Assembly (NCBI RefSeq): GCF_024159025.1
Contig: NZ_JAMYXC010000217.1
Coordinates: forward strand, 1 to 44,895
Reading direction: 5' to 3'
From: Limimaricola litoreus
GTDB lineage: Bacteria; Pseudomonadota; Alphaproteobacteria; Rhodobacterales; Rhodobacteraceae
DNA length: 44,895 nt
Shown: in pieces, positions 17,889 to 26,574 of the stretch
Layout of the letters: each line of letters begins with the position of its first letter
How positions within the stretch are numbered: the first letter of the stretch is position 1
Translations under genes and position numbers: made by a program
The notes under the pieces: model-generated
The model's input: only the letters and a program-made list of their open reading frames with translations
Told to the model about the DNA's origin: nothing
The model's database searches: none

Positions 17889-19038
17889 GGATAACCACCT
17901 GGTTGTTGCGGATCGTGGCGACCGCCAGGCCGCGCTGGTTGGTGCCGTTGGACAGCAGCCGGAAGATGCCCGAGGTGCCCTTGAAGCCCTGGCTCTGGAC
18001 CAGCGCATTGCGGGCCAGCGCATCGGCCCGCCCGGTGGCGGCCAGCGCGCCGATGGCGGCGATGCCGTCATAGGCAAGACCCGCCAGCGGATGCGGCTGC
18101 GCGCCGTAGGTGGCCGAGTAGCGCTGTTCGAAGGCGCGGGTGCGGGCGGTGTCGGGCACGGCGAAGAGGCCGTTCTGCAGCCCCGGCAGCGCCAGTGCCT
18201 GCGGCGCCGCGTCCCAGCGGGTCAGGCCCATCATGCGCGCCTGCTGCGGCGTGATCCCGGCTTCCTTGAGCGCGGTGGCGAGGATCGGCAGGTCGGCGTT
18301 GACGCCGGCGGTGGTGAAGACGCCGGTGGCGCCGGTGCCGCGCACCGTTTCTGCCACGCGCGGCGCGGCCGATTGCACGCCGGCCTGGCTCAGCTCATAG
18401 GCCTGCGTGCCGGCCACGGCCCCGCCGGAGCTGTTGACGGCATTGACGATCGCGTCGCGGCCGATCGCGCCCTGCAGGTCGTTGCCATAGGCCACGACGT
18501 AGCGGTCGATGCCGTTGGCGCGGCCGTATTGCACCAGCCGCGTCGCGGTGTTGGAGAAGGTCGGCCCGAGGATGAAGACGTTGCCGCCCGCGATGGTCGG
18601 GTTGTTCGAGAAGGCCAGCACGTTGACGCCCGCCTCGGCCGCGGCGACACCCGCTGCATTGGCGGCCTCGGCGTAGAGCGGCCCGAGGATGATCTGCGCG
18701 CCCTCGGCCACGGCGGTGCCCGCGGCCTGCGCGGCGCGGGTCGGATCGCCGGCGGTCGGATAGACCTTCATGTCGATCTCGACATTGCCCAGGTCGGCGA
18801 TGGCGAGCCGGGCGGCGTTCTCGAGGTTGGAGGCGAGAAGCTGGTCGCTTTGCTGCGACGAGCCTGCGGGCACGAGGAGCGCCACTTTCACCGGCGCGCC
18901 GGGGGTGACGCGCTGGGCGTCGGAGACCGGGCCGGTGGCCACGATCGGCTGGCAGGCGGCGAGCCAGAGGATGGAGAACAGGGCGAGAAGTCGGGCCGCG
19001 GCCTTGCGGGGCTGCGTCAAACGGGCGATCATGGGCAT
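17848..19038 (-). CDS. Penicillin-binding protein activator LpoA-like lipoprotein
   Basis: Outer-membrane lipoprotein with a periplasmic-binding-protein fold, related to LpoA/LppC (PBP1A activator) and to Leu/Ile/Val-binding proteins; 396 residues. The lipobox is WLAAC (cysteine near residue 30). The fold is supported by KVALLVPAGSSQQSDQLLA, AEGAQIILGPLYAEAANAAG and VLAFSNNPTIAGGNVFILGP. ATG 19038 has GGAGAAAG upstream; an in-frame ATG six bases later is the alternative. The arrangement with rsmI divergent and yraN nearby matches the lpoA locus of many proteobacteria. glnD begins inside its 3' end, giving an lpoA-glnD-murJ transcription unit. Confidence 0.88.
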   Translation of the reverse strand: MPMIARLTQPRKAAARLLALFSILWLAACQPIVATGPVSDAQRVTPGAPVKVALLVPAGSSQQSDQLLASNLENAARLAIADLGNVEIDMKVYPTAGDPTRAAQAAGTAVAEGAQIILGPLYAEAANAAGVAAAEAGVNVLAFSNNPTIAGGNVFILGPTFSNTATRLVQYGRANGIDRYVVAYGNDLQGAIGRDAIVNAVNSSGGAVAGTQAYELSQAGVQSAAPRVAETVRGTGATGVFTTAGVNADLPILATALKEAGITPQQARMMGLTRWDAAPQALALPGLQNGLFAVPDTARTRAFEQRYSATYGAQPHPLAGLAYDGIAAIGALAATGRADALARNALVQSQGFKGTSGIFRLLSNGTNQRGLAVATIRNNQVVILDAAPTGFGRAGS

Positions 19039-19105
19039 CACTTTCTCCGGCACAAGCGCGGGGCGGGTTCGCAACCAATCATAAACCGGGGCGGGCAGGG
19101 GTCCA

Positions 19106-19993
19106 GTGACGAATTTCGAAACCAGGCCGGTCGCGCCGGGGTTGCACTTCGTGGCGACCCCGATCGGGACGGCGCGCGACATCACGCTGCGCGCGCTCGA
19201 TCTTCTGGCCGGCGCCGACGCGCTGGCCGCCGAGGACACGCGCACGCTGCGCAAGCTCATGGAGATCCACGGCGTTCCGCTGAACGGTCGGCCGCTTCTG
19301 GCCTATCACGACCATTCGGGCGCGCAGGACCGCGCACGCATTCTCGCGGTGCTCGAAGGCGGCGGCTCGGTGGCCTATGTCTCCGAAGCCGGTACGCCGC
19401 TCGTCGCCGATCCGGGCTATGCGCTGGGCCGCGCCGCCATCGCGGGCGGGCACAAGGTGCTTGCCGCGCCGGGGGCCTCGGCAGTGCTCGCGGCGCTGGC
19501 GGTCTCGGGGCTGCCGACCGACCGCTTCGCCTTCGCGGGCTTCCTGCCGCCCGCCAAGACCCAGCGCGAGACCGAGATTGCGGCGCTCAGATCGCTGTCC
19601 TTCACGCTGGTGCTCTACGAGAGCCCCAAGCGCGTTCACGAGTTGTTAGCCTCTTTGCGCGATGTTCTGGGAGGAGAACGGCAAGTGGCGTTGTGCCGCG
19701 AGCTCACCAAGCGGTTCGAGGAGGTGATCCGCGGCACGACGTCGGAGGTCTGCGAGGCCATCGAGGGGCGCACGCTCAAGGGCGAGATCGTCGTGCTCGT
19801 GGGGCGCGCCGAGACGGAGGAGGTCAGCGGCGCCGATCTGGAGACGGCGCTGCGCGATGCGATGCGCCGGATGCGCATGAAGGATGCGGCGACGGCCGTG
19901 GCAGGCGCGCTGGGCCTGCCGCGGCGCGAGGTCTACCAGGCGGCGCTGGCGCTGGAAAAGAGGCCCGACGATGCAGATGGAGATGGCTCTTGA
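19106..19993 (+). CDS. rsmI: 16S rRNA (cytidine(1402)-2'-O)-methyltransferase RsmI
   Basis: SAM-dependent tetrapyrrole-methylase-fold enzyme that 2'-O-methylates C1402 in the ribosomal P site; 295 residues. Motifs are HFVATPIGTARDITLRAL near the N-terminus, AAEDTRTLRKLM, VAYVSEAGTPLVADPGY (SAM loop), APGASAVLAALAVSGLP, FAGFLPP and LYESPKRVHELL. The GTG start at 19106 has GGCAGGGG upstream. Divergent from the lpoA-like gene; yraN begins inside its 3' end. Confidence 0.95.
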   Translation: MTNFETRPVAPGLHFVATPIGTARDITLRALDLLAGADALAAEDTRTLRKLMEIHGVPLNGRPLLAYHDHSGAQDRARILAVLEGGGSVAYVSEAGTPLVADPGYALGRAAIAGGHKVLAAPGASAVLAALAVSGLPTDRFAFAGFLPPAKTQRETEIAALRSLSFTLVLYESPKRVHELLASLRDVLGGERQVALCRELTKRFEEVIRGTTSEVCEAIEGRTLKGEIVVLVGRAETEEVSGADLETALRDAMRRMRMKDAATAVAGALGLPRREVYQAALALEKRPDDADGDGS

Positions 19994-20543
19994 GGGCGGC
20001 GGCCCGCTGACGGCGCGGCGGCGGAAGCGGGGCGGTTTGGCCGTGGAGGCGACCGGCACGGCGCCGCAGCTTTGCCTCGATCTTTCGCCCGTAGACCGAC
20101 TGCCGCGGCCAACCCGGCCCATGCCTCCCGCGACGGCTCGACCCGACGCCCCGCAGCCATCGACAAGCCTGGCCTCGGCTCGCGCCGAACGCGGACGCCG
20201 AGGCTATCTCTCCGGCCTTGCCGCTGAGGACAGCGTCGCGCGGCATTACGCGCGGCACGGCGCGATCATCGAAGCGCGGCGCTGGCGCGGCCCGGGCGGC
20301 GAGATCGACCTGATCGCGCGTGAAGGCACACGCCTCGTCTTCGTCGAGGTCAAGGCCAGCCGCAGCGTCGACGCCGCCATCGCCCGCCTTACCCGCCGCC
20401 AGATCGAACGCATCTGCCGTTCGGCCGAGGCCTATTGCGGCGACGCGCCCGATGGGCTGCTGACGGAGATGCGCTTCGATCTTGCCCTCGTGGACGGGCA
20501 GGGCGCGGTGCATATCATCGAGAACGCCTTCGGCGGAGGTTGA
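19971..20543 (+). CDS. YraN family protein (UPF0102), with N-terminal extension
   Basis: Predicted nuclease-fold protein of unknown function. The conserved domain covers roughly residues 70-190. [20 protein letters not shown] opens it, and the PD-(D/E)xK-like core [20 protein letters not shown] carries the D and ExK residues. It ends with [19 protein letters not shown]. Usual length is about 120 residues. The start at 19971, inside rsmI and preceded by AAGAGG, gives 190 residues with a basic, proline-rich lead of about 65. An ATG at 20121 would give 140 residues but lacks a ribosome-binding site. I favour the coupled upstream start. Confidence 0.83.
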   Translation: MQMEMALEGGGPLTARRRKRGGLAVEATGTAPQLCLDLSPVDRLPRPTRPMPPATARPDAPQPSTSLASARAERGRRGYLSGLAAEDSVARHYARHGAIIEARRWRGPGGEIDLIAREGTRLVFVEVKASRSVDAAIARLTRRQIERICRSAEAYCGDAPDGLLTEMRFDLALVDGQGAVHIIENAFGGG

Positions 20544-20655
20544 TCCGGACCCGGTCCGGCGCTCATGTGCAGCCGGGCGCAGGCCCCGCGCATTGCGGCG
20601 GCGGCGCAGTTGCGTCATGGATCGACAAACGCGTTCCCAGCCAAAGGCCGCCGCC

Positions 20656-21603
20656 ATGCCCAAGCCCCTCAAGGTCGCTCTGCAGATGGACCCGATCGCA
20701 AGCGTCGATATCGACGGCGATACCACTTTCCGCATCGGGGAGGAGGCGCAGGCGCGCGGTCACGAGCTGTTCTACTACACGCCCGACCGTCTCGCCTTTC
20801 AGGAAGGCCGGGTGACGGCGCGCGGCTGGCCGCTGGAACTGCGCCGCGAAAAGGGCAACCACTACAGCCTCGGCGAAGAACAGGAGGTCGATCTTTCGAC
20901 CATGGACGTGGTCTGGCTGCGTCAGGACCCGCCCTTTGACATGGGCTACATTACCACGACGCATCTGCTGGACATGATCCACCCCGGTACGCTGGTGGTG
21001 AATGACCCCTTCTGGGTGCGCAACTACCCCGAAAAACTGCTGGTGCTGGAATTCGCGGACCTGACCCCGCCCACCGCCATCGCCCGCGATCTCGCGACGC
21101 TGCGGTCCTTCCGCGACAAGCATGGCGACATTATCCTCAAGCCGCTCTACGGCAATGGCGGGGCGGGGGTGTTCAAGCTGCACAGCGAGGACGGCAACCT
21201 CGCCTCGCTGCACGAGATGTTCAGCGGCATCAACCGCGAGCCGCTGATCGTGCAGAAGTTCCTGCCCGCCGTGACCAAGGGCGACAAGCGGGTGCTGCTC
21301 GTCGATGGCGATCCGGTGGGTGCGATCAACCGCGTCCCGGCCAAGGGCGAGACCCGCTCGAACATGCATGTCGGCGGGCGGCCCGAAAAGGTCGAGCTGA
21401 CCGAGCGCGACCGCGAGATCTGCGCTAGGATCGGCCCGCTTTTGAAGGAAAAGGGCCAGATCCTCGTCGGGATCGATGTGATCGGCGACTGGCTGACCGA
21501 GATCAACGTGACCTCGCCCACCGGCATTCAGGAGCTGGAACGCTTCGACGGCGTCAATGTCGCGGCTAAGATCTGGGAAGCGATCGAGGCGAAGCGCGGC
21601 TAA
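20656..21603 (+). CDS. gshB: Glutathione synthetase GshB
   Basis: ATP-grasp ligase joining gamma-glutamylcysteine and glycine; 315 residues, the usual size. Family features are [20 protein letters not shown] at the N-terminus, [20 protein letters not shown] near residue 90, [16 protein letters not shown] (ATP-binding strand-loop) near 155, [20 protein letters not shown] near 200, and [19 protein letters not shown] near 283. ATG 20656 is the family start; the open frame upstream is unrelated shadow. It follows yraN by 112 bp, a conserved rsmI-yraN-gshB order. Confidence 0.96.
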   Translation: MPKPLKVALQMDPIASVDIDGDTTFRIGEEAQARGHELFYYTPDRLAFQEGRVTARGWPLELRREKGNHYSLGEEQEVDLSTMDVVWLRQDPPFDMGYITTTHLLDMIHPGTLVVNDPFWVRNYPEKLLVLEFADLTPPTAIARDLATLRSFRDKHGDIILKPLYGNGGAGVFKLHSEDGNLASLHEMFSGINREPLIVQKFLPAVTKGDKRVLLVDGDPVGAINRVPAKGETRSNMHVGGRPEKVELTERDREICARIGPLLKEKGQILVGIDVIGDWLTEINVTSPTGIQELERFDGVNVAAKIWEAIEAKRG

Positions 21604-21625
21604 GGCGTCCCATCGAAGCCGCGGC

Positions 21626-23137
21626 TCAGGCCTCGCGCCCCAAGGCGAGGCGGTAGCCCACCGCTTCGGCCACGTGACCGCGCCGGACCGTTTCCGATCC
21701 TTCGAGATCGGCGATGGTCCGCGCCACCCGCAGTACGCGGTGATAGCCGCGCGCCGAAAGGCCGAAGCGTTCGGCCACGCGCAGCAGCAGCTCGCGCCCC
21801 TCGGCATCGGGGGCCGCGATCTCTTCGAGCAGCCGCCCTTCGGCATCGGCGTTGACCCGCGCGTCGGTTTCGGCAAAACGCGCCGTCTGGATCTCGCGCG
21901 CCGCCGCGACGCGCAGGGCGACCTCCCTTGATCCTTCGGGTGGCTCGGGCAGGTCGAGATCGGTGAAGGCCACGGGCGGCACCTCGACCCGAAGGTCGAT
22001 GCGGTCCATCAGCGGGCCGGAAATGCGCCCCAGATACTCCTCGCCGCAGCCGGGCGCGCGGGCGCAGGCGCGGGCCGGGTCGGACAGGTAGCCGCAGCGG
22101 CAGGGGTTGGCCGCGGCGATCAGCAGGAAACGGCAGGGATAGCGCAGATGCGCATTGGCACGCGCGACCACGACCTCTCCGGTTTCGATCGGCTGGCGCA
22201 GGGTTTCGAGCACGGTGCGTGGAAACTCGGGCAGCTCGTCCATGAACAATACGCCGTTATGCGCGAGGCTGATCTCGCCGGGCTTGGCCCCGCGCCCGCC
22301 GCCCGCGATGGCCGCGATCGAGGCGGTGTGATGCGGCTCGCGAAAGGGGCGGGCCCTGTTGATGCCGCCATCGGTGAGAAGCCCCGAAACCGAGTGGATC
22401 ATTGAGGTTTCCAGCGCCTCGACGGGCGAGAGCGGCGGCAGGATGCCGGGCAGGCGCGCCGCCAGCATCGATTTGCCCGAGCCGGGCGTGCCGACCAGTA
22501 GCAGGTGATGCCGCCCGGCGGCGGCGATTTCCAGCGCCCGCTTGGCGCGCTCCTGTCCCTTCACGTCGCGCAGGTCCCGCGCGGGCGCGTCCGGTGCGGC
22601 GAGGCCCGGCTGCGCGGGGGCGATGATCTGCTGCCCGGTGAAGTGCCGGATCGCGCGGGCGAGCGTCGGCGCCGCGATCACCTCGACCGCCTCGACCCAG
22701 GCGGCTTCTGCTCCGCAGGCGGCGGGGCAGAGCAGGCGGCGGCCTTCCTCGGCGGCGGCCATGGCGGCGGGCAGAGCGCCGATGACGGGCACGAGATCGC
22801 CCGAAAGCGACAACTCGCCCAAGGCCACCGTGGCCGCGACATCCTCCTCGGGCAGCACCTCGATCGCGGCGAGCAGCGCCAGCGCGATCGGCAGATCGAA
22901 ATGCGAGCCCTCCTTGGGTAGGTCGGCGGGAGACAGGTTCACCGTGACCCGCTTGGACGGCAGCGCGATGGACAGCGCCGAGAGCGCCGCGCGCACCCGC
23001 TCCTTCGCCTCGCTCACTGCCTTGTCGGGCAGGCCGACGATGGTGAAGCCCGGCATCCCGGCGGTCACGGCGCATTGCACCTCGACCAGCCGCGCCTCGA
23101 CCCCTTCGAAGGCCACCGTGTAGGCCCGCGCCACCAT
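21626..23137 (-). CDS. comM: YifB/ComM family AAA ATPase (Mg chelatase-like)
   Basis: Homologue of ComM, a hexameric helicase that promotes branch migration in natural transformation; 503 residues. An N-terminal Lon-S16-like domain (MPGFTIVGLPDKAVSEAKER, VNLSPADLPKEGSHFDLPIA) is followed by the AAA domain: Walker A GTPGSGKSMLAARLPGILPP near 215 and Walker B NGVLFMDELPEF near 295. A zinc-like CRCGYLSDPARACARAPGC loop near 350 and the C-terminal lid follow. The first ATG (23143) has only one base to the GGAGGA ribosome-binding site, whereas the ATG at 23137 has seven, so the latter is chosen. Confidence 0.93.
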   Translation of the reverse strand: MVARAYTVAFEGVEARLVEVQCAVTAGMPGFTIVGLPDKAVSEAKERVRAALSALSIALPSKRVTVNLSPADLPKEGSHFDLPIALALLAAIEVLPEEDVAATVALGELSLSGDLVPVIGALPAAMAAAEEGRRLLCPAACGAEAAWVEAVEVIAAPTLARAIRHFTGQQIIAPAQPGLAAPDAPARDLRDVKGQERAKRALEIAAAGRHHLLLVGTPGSGKSMLAARLPGILPPLSPVEALETSMIHSVSGLLTDGGINRARPFREPHHTASIAAIAGGGRGAKPGEISLAHNGVLFMDELPEFPRTVLETLRQPIETGEVVVARANAHLRYPCRFLLIAAANPCRCGYLSDPARACARAPGCGEEYLGRISGPLMDRIDLRVEVPPVAFTDLDLPEPPEGSREVALRVAAAREIQTARFAETDARVNADAEGRLLEEIAAPDAEGRELLLRVAERFGLSARGYHRVLRVARTIADLEGSETVRRGHVAEAVGYRLALGREA

Positions 23138-23199
23138 CTTCATGTCCTCCCCGATGCGAAGGCTGGCAGGGCAGGGGTTTAGGAAAGGTTAACCCCGGT

Positions 23200-23766
23200 T
23201 CAGGGCAGGGTGTTGATCTCGGCGGCCTGCCAGCCATCGCCCCCGCGCGTGATCCGGGTGAGCGACAGCGGCTCGATCCTGTGGCCGAAGGCCTCATGGG
23301 CCGTGCAACCAAGCGCGCGCTGCAACTGCGTCAGGATCACCCCGAAATGCGCCACCACGATCAGGTCGCCGCCGCTCCAGAGCCGATCGATCGCCGCGTC
23401 GCAGCGGGCGCGCAGCGCGTTCCAGCTTTCGCCGCCGGGCGGGGCGACATCGCCGGGCCGATCCCAGAAATCGCGGATCAGCGCCGGGTTTTCGGCCTCG
23501 ATCTCGTCATGGCGCATCAGCTCCCACGCGCCGAAATGGATTTCACGCAGATCGGGCTCGTGCGGCAGGCGGGGTCGCGCAGCCGCCACCGCGTCGGCGG
23601 TGCGCACCGCACGGTCGAGTGTCGAGGAGACCACCGATGCCTCGGGCAGCCGTGCCGCAAGGCGGGCGAGGGCGGCGGTGTCGGACAGGTCGGCGGGCAG
23701 GTCGGACCAGCCGCACATCCCCTTGGCATGGGTCGGCCCGTGCCGGATCAGCCATAGCGCGCTCAT
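23200..23766 (-). CDS. Histidine phosphatase family protein, probably CobC-type alpha-ribazole phosphatase
   Basis: Phosphoglycerate-mutase-like phosphatase, 188 residues. The catalytic motif LIRHGPTH lies at residues 6-13, with the nucleophilic histidine. SSTLDRAVRTADAV carries the second phosphate-binding arginine, LREIHFGAWE supplies the acid, and VVAHFGVILTQLQRAL carries the second histidine. The start overlaps the cobU stop (ATGA at 23763-23766). That coupling is the reason to propose alpha-ribazole-5'-phosphate dephosphorylation in cobalamin nucleotide-loop assembly; sequence alone would support only a generic phosphatase. Confidence 0.82.
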   Translation of the reverse strand: MSALWLIRHGPTHAKGMCGWSDLPADLSDTAALARLAARLPEASVVSSTLDRAVRTADAVAAARPRLPHEPDLREIHFGAWELMRHDEIEAENPALIRDFWDRPGDVAPPGGESWNALRARCDAAIDRLWSGGDLIVVAHFGVILTQLQRALGCTAHEAFGHRIEPLSLTRITRGGDGWQAAEINTLP

Positions 23767-24287
23767 GGCATCTGCCCCTTGAGCACGAAGGGCAGCCCCG
23801 CCATTACGCCGATCACCGTGTCGGCCCGCGCGGCGAGGCGGCGGTTGAAGCCGCCCTGCACCGCGCGAAACCGCCGCGCCAGCGCGTTGTCGGGCACGAT
23901 CCCGGCGCCGACCTCGTTGGAGACGATCACCACCGGCGCGGCGCAGGCGCCGAGCGCGGCGAAGAGGCGCGCGGTCTCGGTTTCGATATCGGCCTCGGCC
24001 AGCAGCAGGTTCGACAGCCACAGCGTCGCGCAATCGATCAGCACGGTGTCGCTGTTCGCGAGGCCGGAAATGGCCGATCCGGGGTCGTGCGGCGCCTCGA
24101 TCGTGTGCCAGCCCGGCCCGCGCGCGATGCGGTGGCGGGTGATCTTGTCGCGCATCTCCGCGTCGAAGGCCTGCGCCGTCGCGACATAGACGCGCCGCCC
24201 GCCGGCCTTTTGCACAAGGCCTTCGGCGATGTCCGACTTGCCCGAAGCGGCGCCGCCTAGAACCAACGTCAATTTCTGCAAGGCCAT
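23763..24287 (-). CDS. cobU: Adenosylcobinamide kinase / adenosylcobinamide-phosphate guanylyltransferase
   Basis: Bifunctional CobU/CobP enzyme phosphorylating adenosylcobinamide and attaching GMP during cobalamin nucleotide-loop assembly; 174 residues. P-loop GGAASGKS at residues 11-18; YVATAQAFDAEMRDKITRHR near 34; IDCATLWLSNLLL near 84; and the guanylyl-binding segment VSNEVGAGIVPDNALARRFR near 122. Start ATG 24287, followed directly upstream by the rpoH2 promoter region on the other strand. No other cobalamin gene except the overlapping phosphatase lies in the window. Confidence 0.94.
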   Translation of the reverse strand: MALQKLTLVLGGAASGKSDIAEGLVQKAGGRRVYVATAQAFDAEMRDKITRHRIARGPGWHTIEAPHDPGSAISGLANSDTVLIDCATLWLSNLLLAEADIETETARLFAALGACAAPVVIVSNEVGAGIVPDNALARRFRAVQGGFNRRLAARADTVIGVMAGLPFVLKGQMP

Positions 24288-24290
24288 CTG

Positions 24291-24317
24291 GGAAACTTTC
24301 TGAGCGATCGCGGCGTT
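24291..24317 (+). promoter_or_regulatory. Candidate ECF (EcfG/RpoE-like) promoter for rpoH2
   Basis: GGAAAC at 24291-24296, 17-base spacer, CGTT at 24314-24317 (followed by AA). It resembles the GGAAC/CGTT promoter class of alphaproteobacterial general-stress ECF sigma factors, with one extra A. rpoH2 genes are known targets of such sigma factors in several alphaproteobacteria. Confidence 0.45.
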
Positions 24318-24395
24318 AATGGGTCAGCAAGGTGACTAGCAGGCCGTCCGGCCATGGCAAGAACACCGACCCTTCAATGTCCCGGGGACGATGAC

Positions 24396-25274
24396 ATGGC
24401 TTTTGACGGATTTGCGGACCAGTCGATGACCCGCAACGCGATGCGGGCGGAACTCTTGGATGCCGAGACCGAACTGCGACTCGCTTACGCCTGGCGCGAT
24501 CAGCGTTGCGAGAAATCGCTGCACCGGCTCATCACCGCCTATATGCGGCTCGCCATTTCCATGGCGTCGAAATTTCGTCGCTACGGCGCGCCGATGAACG
24601 ACCTCATTCAGGAGGCCTCTCTCGGCCTCATGAAGGCGGCCGACAAGTTCGACCCCGACCGGGGCGTGCGTTTTTCGACCTACGCGGTCTGGTGGATCAA
24701 GGCCTCGATCCAGGATTACGTGATGCGCAACTGGTCGATGGTGCGCACCGGCTCCACCTCTTCGCAGAAGTCGCTCTTCTTCAACATGCGCCGGGTGCAG
24801 GCCCGGATCGAGCGCGAGGCCGCGGCCGAGGGGCGCGAGCTGGACGGTGCGACGCTGCGCAAGATGATCGCCAAGGAAGTGGGCGTGCCGCTTGCCGATG
24901 TGGAGATGATGGAAGGTCGGCTTTCGGGCTCTGACTTCTCGCTCAACGCCACCCAGTCGACCGAGGACGAGGGGCGCGAATGGATCGAGGCGCTGGTCGA
25001 TGACGGGCAGCAGGCCGCCGAACTGGTGCAGAACAGCCATGACACGGAAATGCTGCGCCAGTGGCTTCTCAGCGCGCTGACCGCCCTGAACGCCCGCGAG
25101 CAGTTCATCGTGCGCGAGCGCAAGCTGCGCGATGATCCCCGCACGCTCGAAAGCCTCGGTGATGAGCTGGGCCTGTCCAAGGAGCGGGTGCGCCAGCTCG
25201 AAGCCGCCGCCTTCGGCAAGATGCGCCGCAGCCTCGAGACGCAATCGCGCGAGGTGCGCGGTCTCTTCGCCTGA
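24396..25274 (+). CDS. rpoH2: Alternative sigma factor RpoH (RpoH2 type)
   Basis: Sigma-32 family factor, 292 residues. Region 2 is LHRLITAYMRLAISMASKFR, then GAPMNDLIQEASLGLMKAAD with RFSTYAVWWIKASIQDYVMR. The RpoH box region has SSQKSLFFNMRRVQARIERE, and region 4 ends TLESLGDELGLSKERVRQLE. The sequence fits the RpoH2 branch of Rhodobacteraceae, used for oxidative/singlet-oxygen stress in Rhodobacter. An upstream in-frame ATG (24354) would add 14 residues; 24396 is preferred because GGGGA sits 7 bases before it and MAFDG resembles family starts. The gene has a candidate ECF promoter and diverges from cobU. Confidence 0.92.
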   Translation: MAFDGFADQSMTRNAMRAELLDAETELRLAYAWRDQRCEKSLHRLITAYMRLAISMASKFRRYGAPMNDLIQEASLGLMKAADKFDPDRGVRFSTYAVWWIKASIQDYVMRNWSMVRTGSTSSQKSLFFNMRRVQARIEREAAAEGRELDGATLRKMIAKEVGVPLADVEMMEGRLSGSDFSLNATQSTEDEGREWIEALVDDGQQAAELVQNSHDTEMLRQWLLSALTALNAREQFIVRERKLRDDPRTLESLGDELGLSKERVRQLEAAAFGKMRRSLETQSREVRGLFA

Positions 25275-25338
25275 GCCCCGATTGCTCACGGCCCGACAAG
25301 CGCCTAGGGTCGCCCTGCACTGACTGCGGGGCGAAGCC

Positions 25339-26562
25339 ATGTCGCATATTCTCCTGATCATCGGCGGCGGCATCGCGGCCTACAAGTCGCTCGAGCTGAT
25401 CCGACAGCTGTCGAAGGCGGGCCACGAGGTGACGCCGGTGATGACCGAAAGCGCGGGCCAGTTCGTCACGCCGCTGTCGGTTTCGGCCTTGGCGGGCAGG
25501 AAGGTGCACGAGGCGCTGTTCGACCTTACTGCCGAGGCCGAGATGGGCCATATCCAGCTGTCGCGCGTGGCCGATCTGCTTGTCGTGGCCCCCGCCACCG
25601 CCGACATGATGGCCAAGATGGCGCAGGGGCGCGCCTCGGACCTCGCCTCTACTCTGCTTCTCGCCACCGACACGCCGGTGATGATCGCGCCCGCGATGAA
25701 CGTGCGGATGTGGGCGCATCCGGCGACGCAACGCAATCTCGCCACGCTGAAGGCGGATGGCGTCACGGTGGTCGGCCCCGACGAGGGCGAGATGGCCTGC
25801 GGCGAGTTCGGGCCGGGGCGGATGTCCGAACCCGCCGCCATCCTCGCCGCGATCGAGCGGGCACTGCGCCCGGATGAGGGGCCGCTCTCGGGGCGGCACC
25901 TGCTGGTCACCTCCGGGCCCACGCATGAGCCGATCGACCCGGTGCGCTACATCGCCAACCGCTCTTCCGGTGCGCAGGGTACGGCCATCGCCGTGGCGCT
26001 GCTGCGGCTCGGCGCTCGGGTGACCTTCGTGACCGGCCCCGCCAGCGCGGCCCCGCCCGAGGGCGCCGAGGTGGTGAAGGTTGAGACCGCCGCCGAGATG
26101 CTCGCCGCCGTCGAGGCGGCGCTGCCCGCCGATGCCGCCGTCTTCGCCGCCGCCGTGGCCGATTGGCGGGTCGAAACGGCGCAGGCGTGCAAGATCAAGA
26201 AGCGCGCCGGGGCGTTGCCGGGGCTGTCGCTGGCCGAGAATCCCGACATCCTCGCCCGCGTGGCGGGCATGGCGGTGGGGCGGCCCGACCTCGTCGTGGG
26301 CTTTGCCGCCGAAACCGACGAGGTGATCTCGCACGCCACCGCCAAGCGGGCGCGCAAGGGCTGCGACTGGATCCTCGCCAACGACGTCTCGCCCGGAACC
26401 GGGATCATGGGCGGCACCGAGAACGCCGTGACGCTGATCACCGCGGAGGGAGCAGAGGACTGGCCGCGCATGTCGAAGAGGGCGGTGGCCGCGCGGCTCG
26501 CGGATCGGTTGGCCGAGGCGCTCGGGTCCTCTGGCGGGACCGCCTCCGGCGGGCGTATTTGA
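25339..26562 (+). CDS. coaBC: Coenzyme A biosynthesis bifunctional protein CoaBC
   Basis: Phosphopantothenoylcysteine synthetase/decarboxylase, 407 residues. The N-terminal flavin decarboxylase domain has GGGIAAYKSLELIRQL, VVAPATADMMAKMAQG, the catalytic APAMNVRMW near residue 117, and the substrate clamp region with GEMACGEFGPGRM. The C-terminal synthetase domain has VTSGPTHEPIDPVRYIANRS near 190, ADWRVETAQACKIKK near 275 and LVVGFAAETDE. Its TGA stop (26560-26562) lies inside repeat copy D, whose other end contains the dut start region. Confidence 0.96.
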   Translation: MSHILLIIGGGIAAYKSLELIRQLSKAGHEVTPVMTESAGQFVTPLSVSALAGRKVHEALFDLTAEAEMGHIQLSRVADLLVVAPATADMMAKMAQGRASDLASTLLLATDTPVMIAPAMNVRMWAHPATQRNLATLKADGVTVVGPDEGEMACGEFGPGRMSEPAAILAAIERALRPDEGPLSGRHLLVTSGPTHEPIDPVRYIANRSSGAQGTAIAVALLRLGARVTFVTGPASAAPPEGAEVVKVETAAEMLAAVEAALPADAAVFAAAVADWRVETAQACKIKKRAGALPGLSLAENPDILARVAGMAVGRPDLVVGFAAETDEVISHATAKRARKGCDWILANDVSPGTGIMGGTENAVTLITAEGAEDWPRMSKRAVAARLADRLAEALGSSGGTASGGRI

Positions 26563-26573
26563 GGAAAGATGAA
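26553..26573 (-). repeat. Dispersed 21-bp repeat, copy D (spans coaBC stop and dut ribosome-binding site)
   Basis: On the minus strand TTCATCTTTC-CTC-AAATACGC; on the plus strand GCGTATTT-GAG-GAAAGATGAA. It contains the coaBC stop codon and the GAGGAAA that serves as ribosome-binding site for dut. This is the only copy without a hairpin at its TTCATC end. Confidence 0.85.
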
Positions 26574-26574
26574 C

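Noticed and set aside
20545-20559. Palindrome CCGGACCCGGTCCGG after yraN as a terminator
   Set aside because: The loop is too short, no T-run follows, and gshB continues in the same direction.
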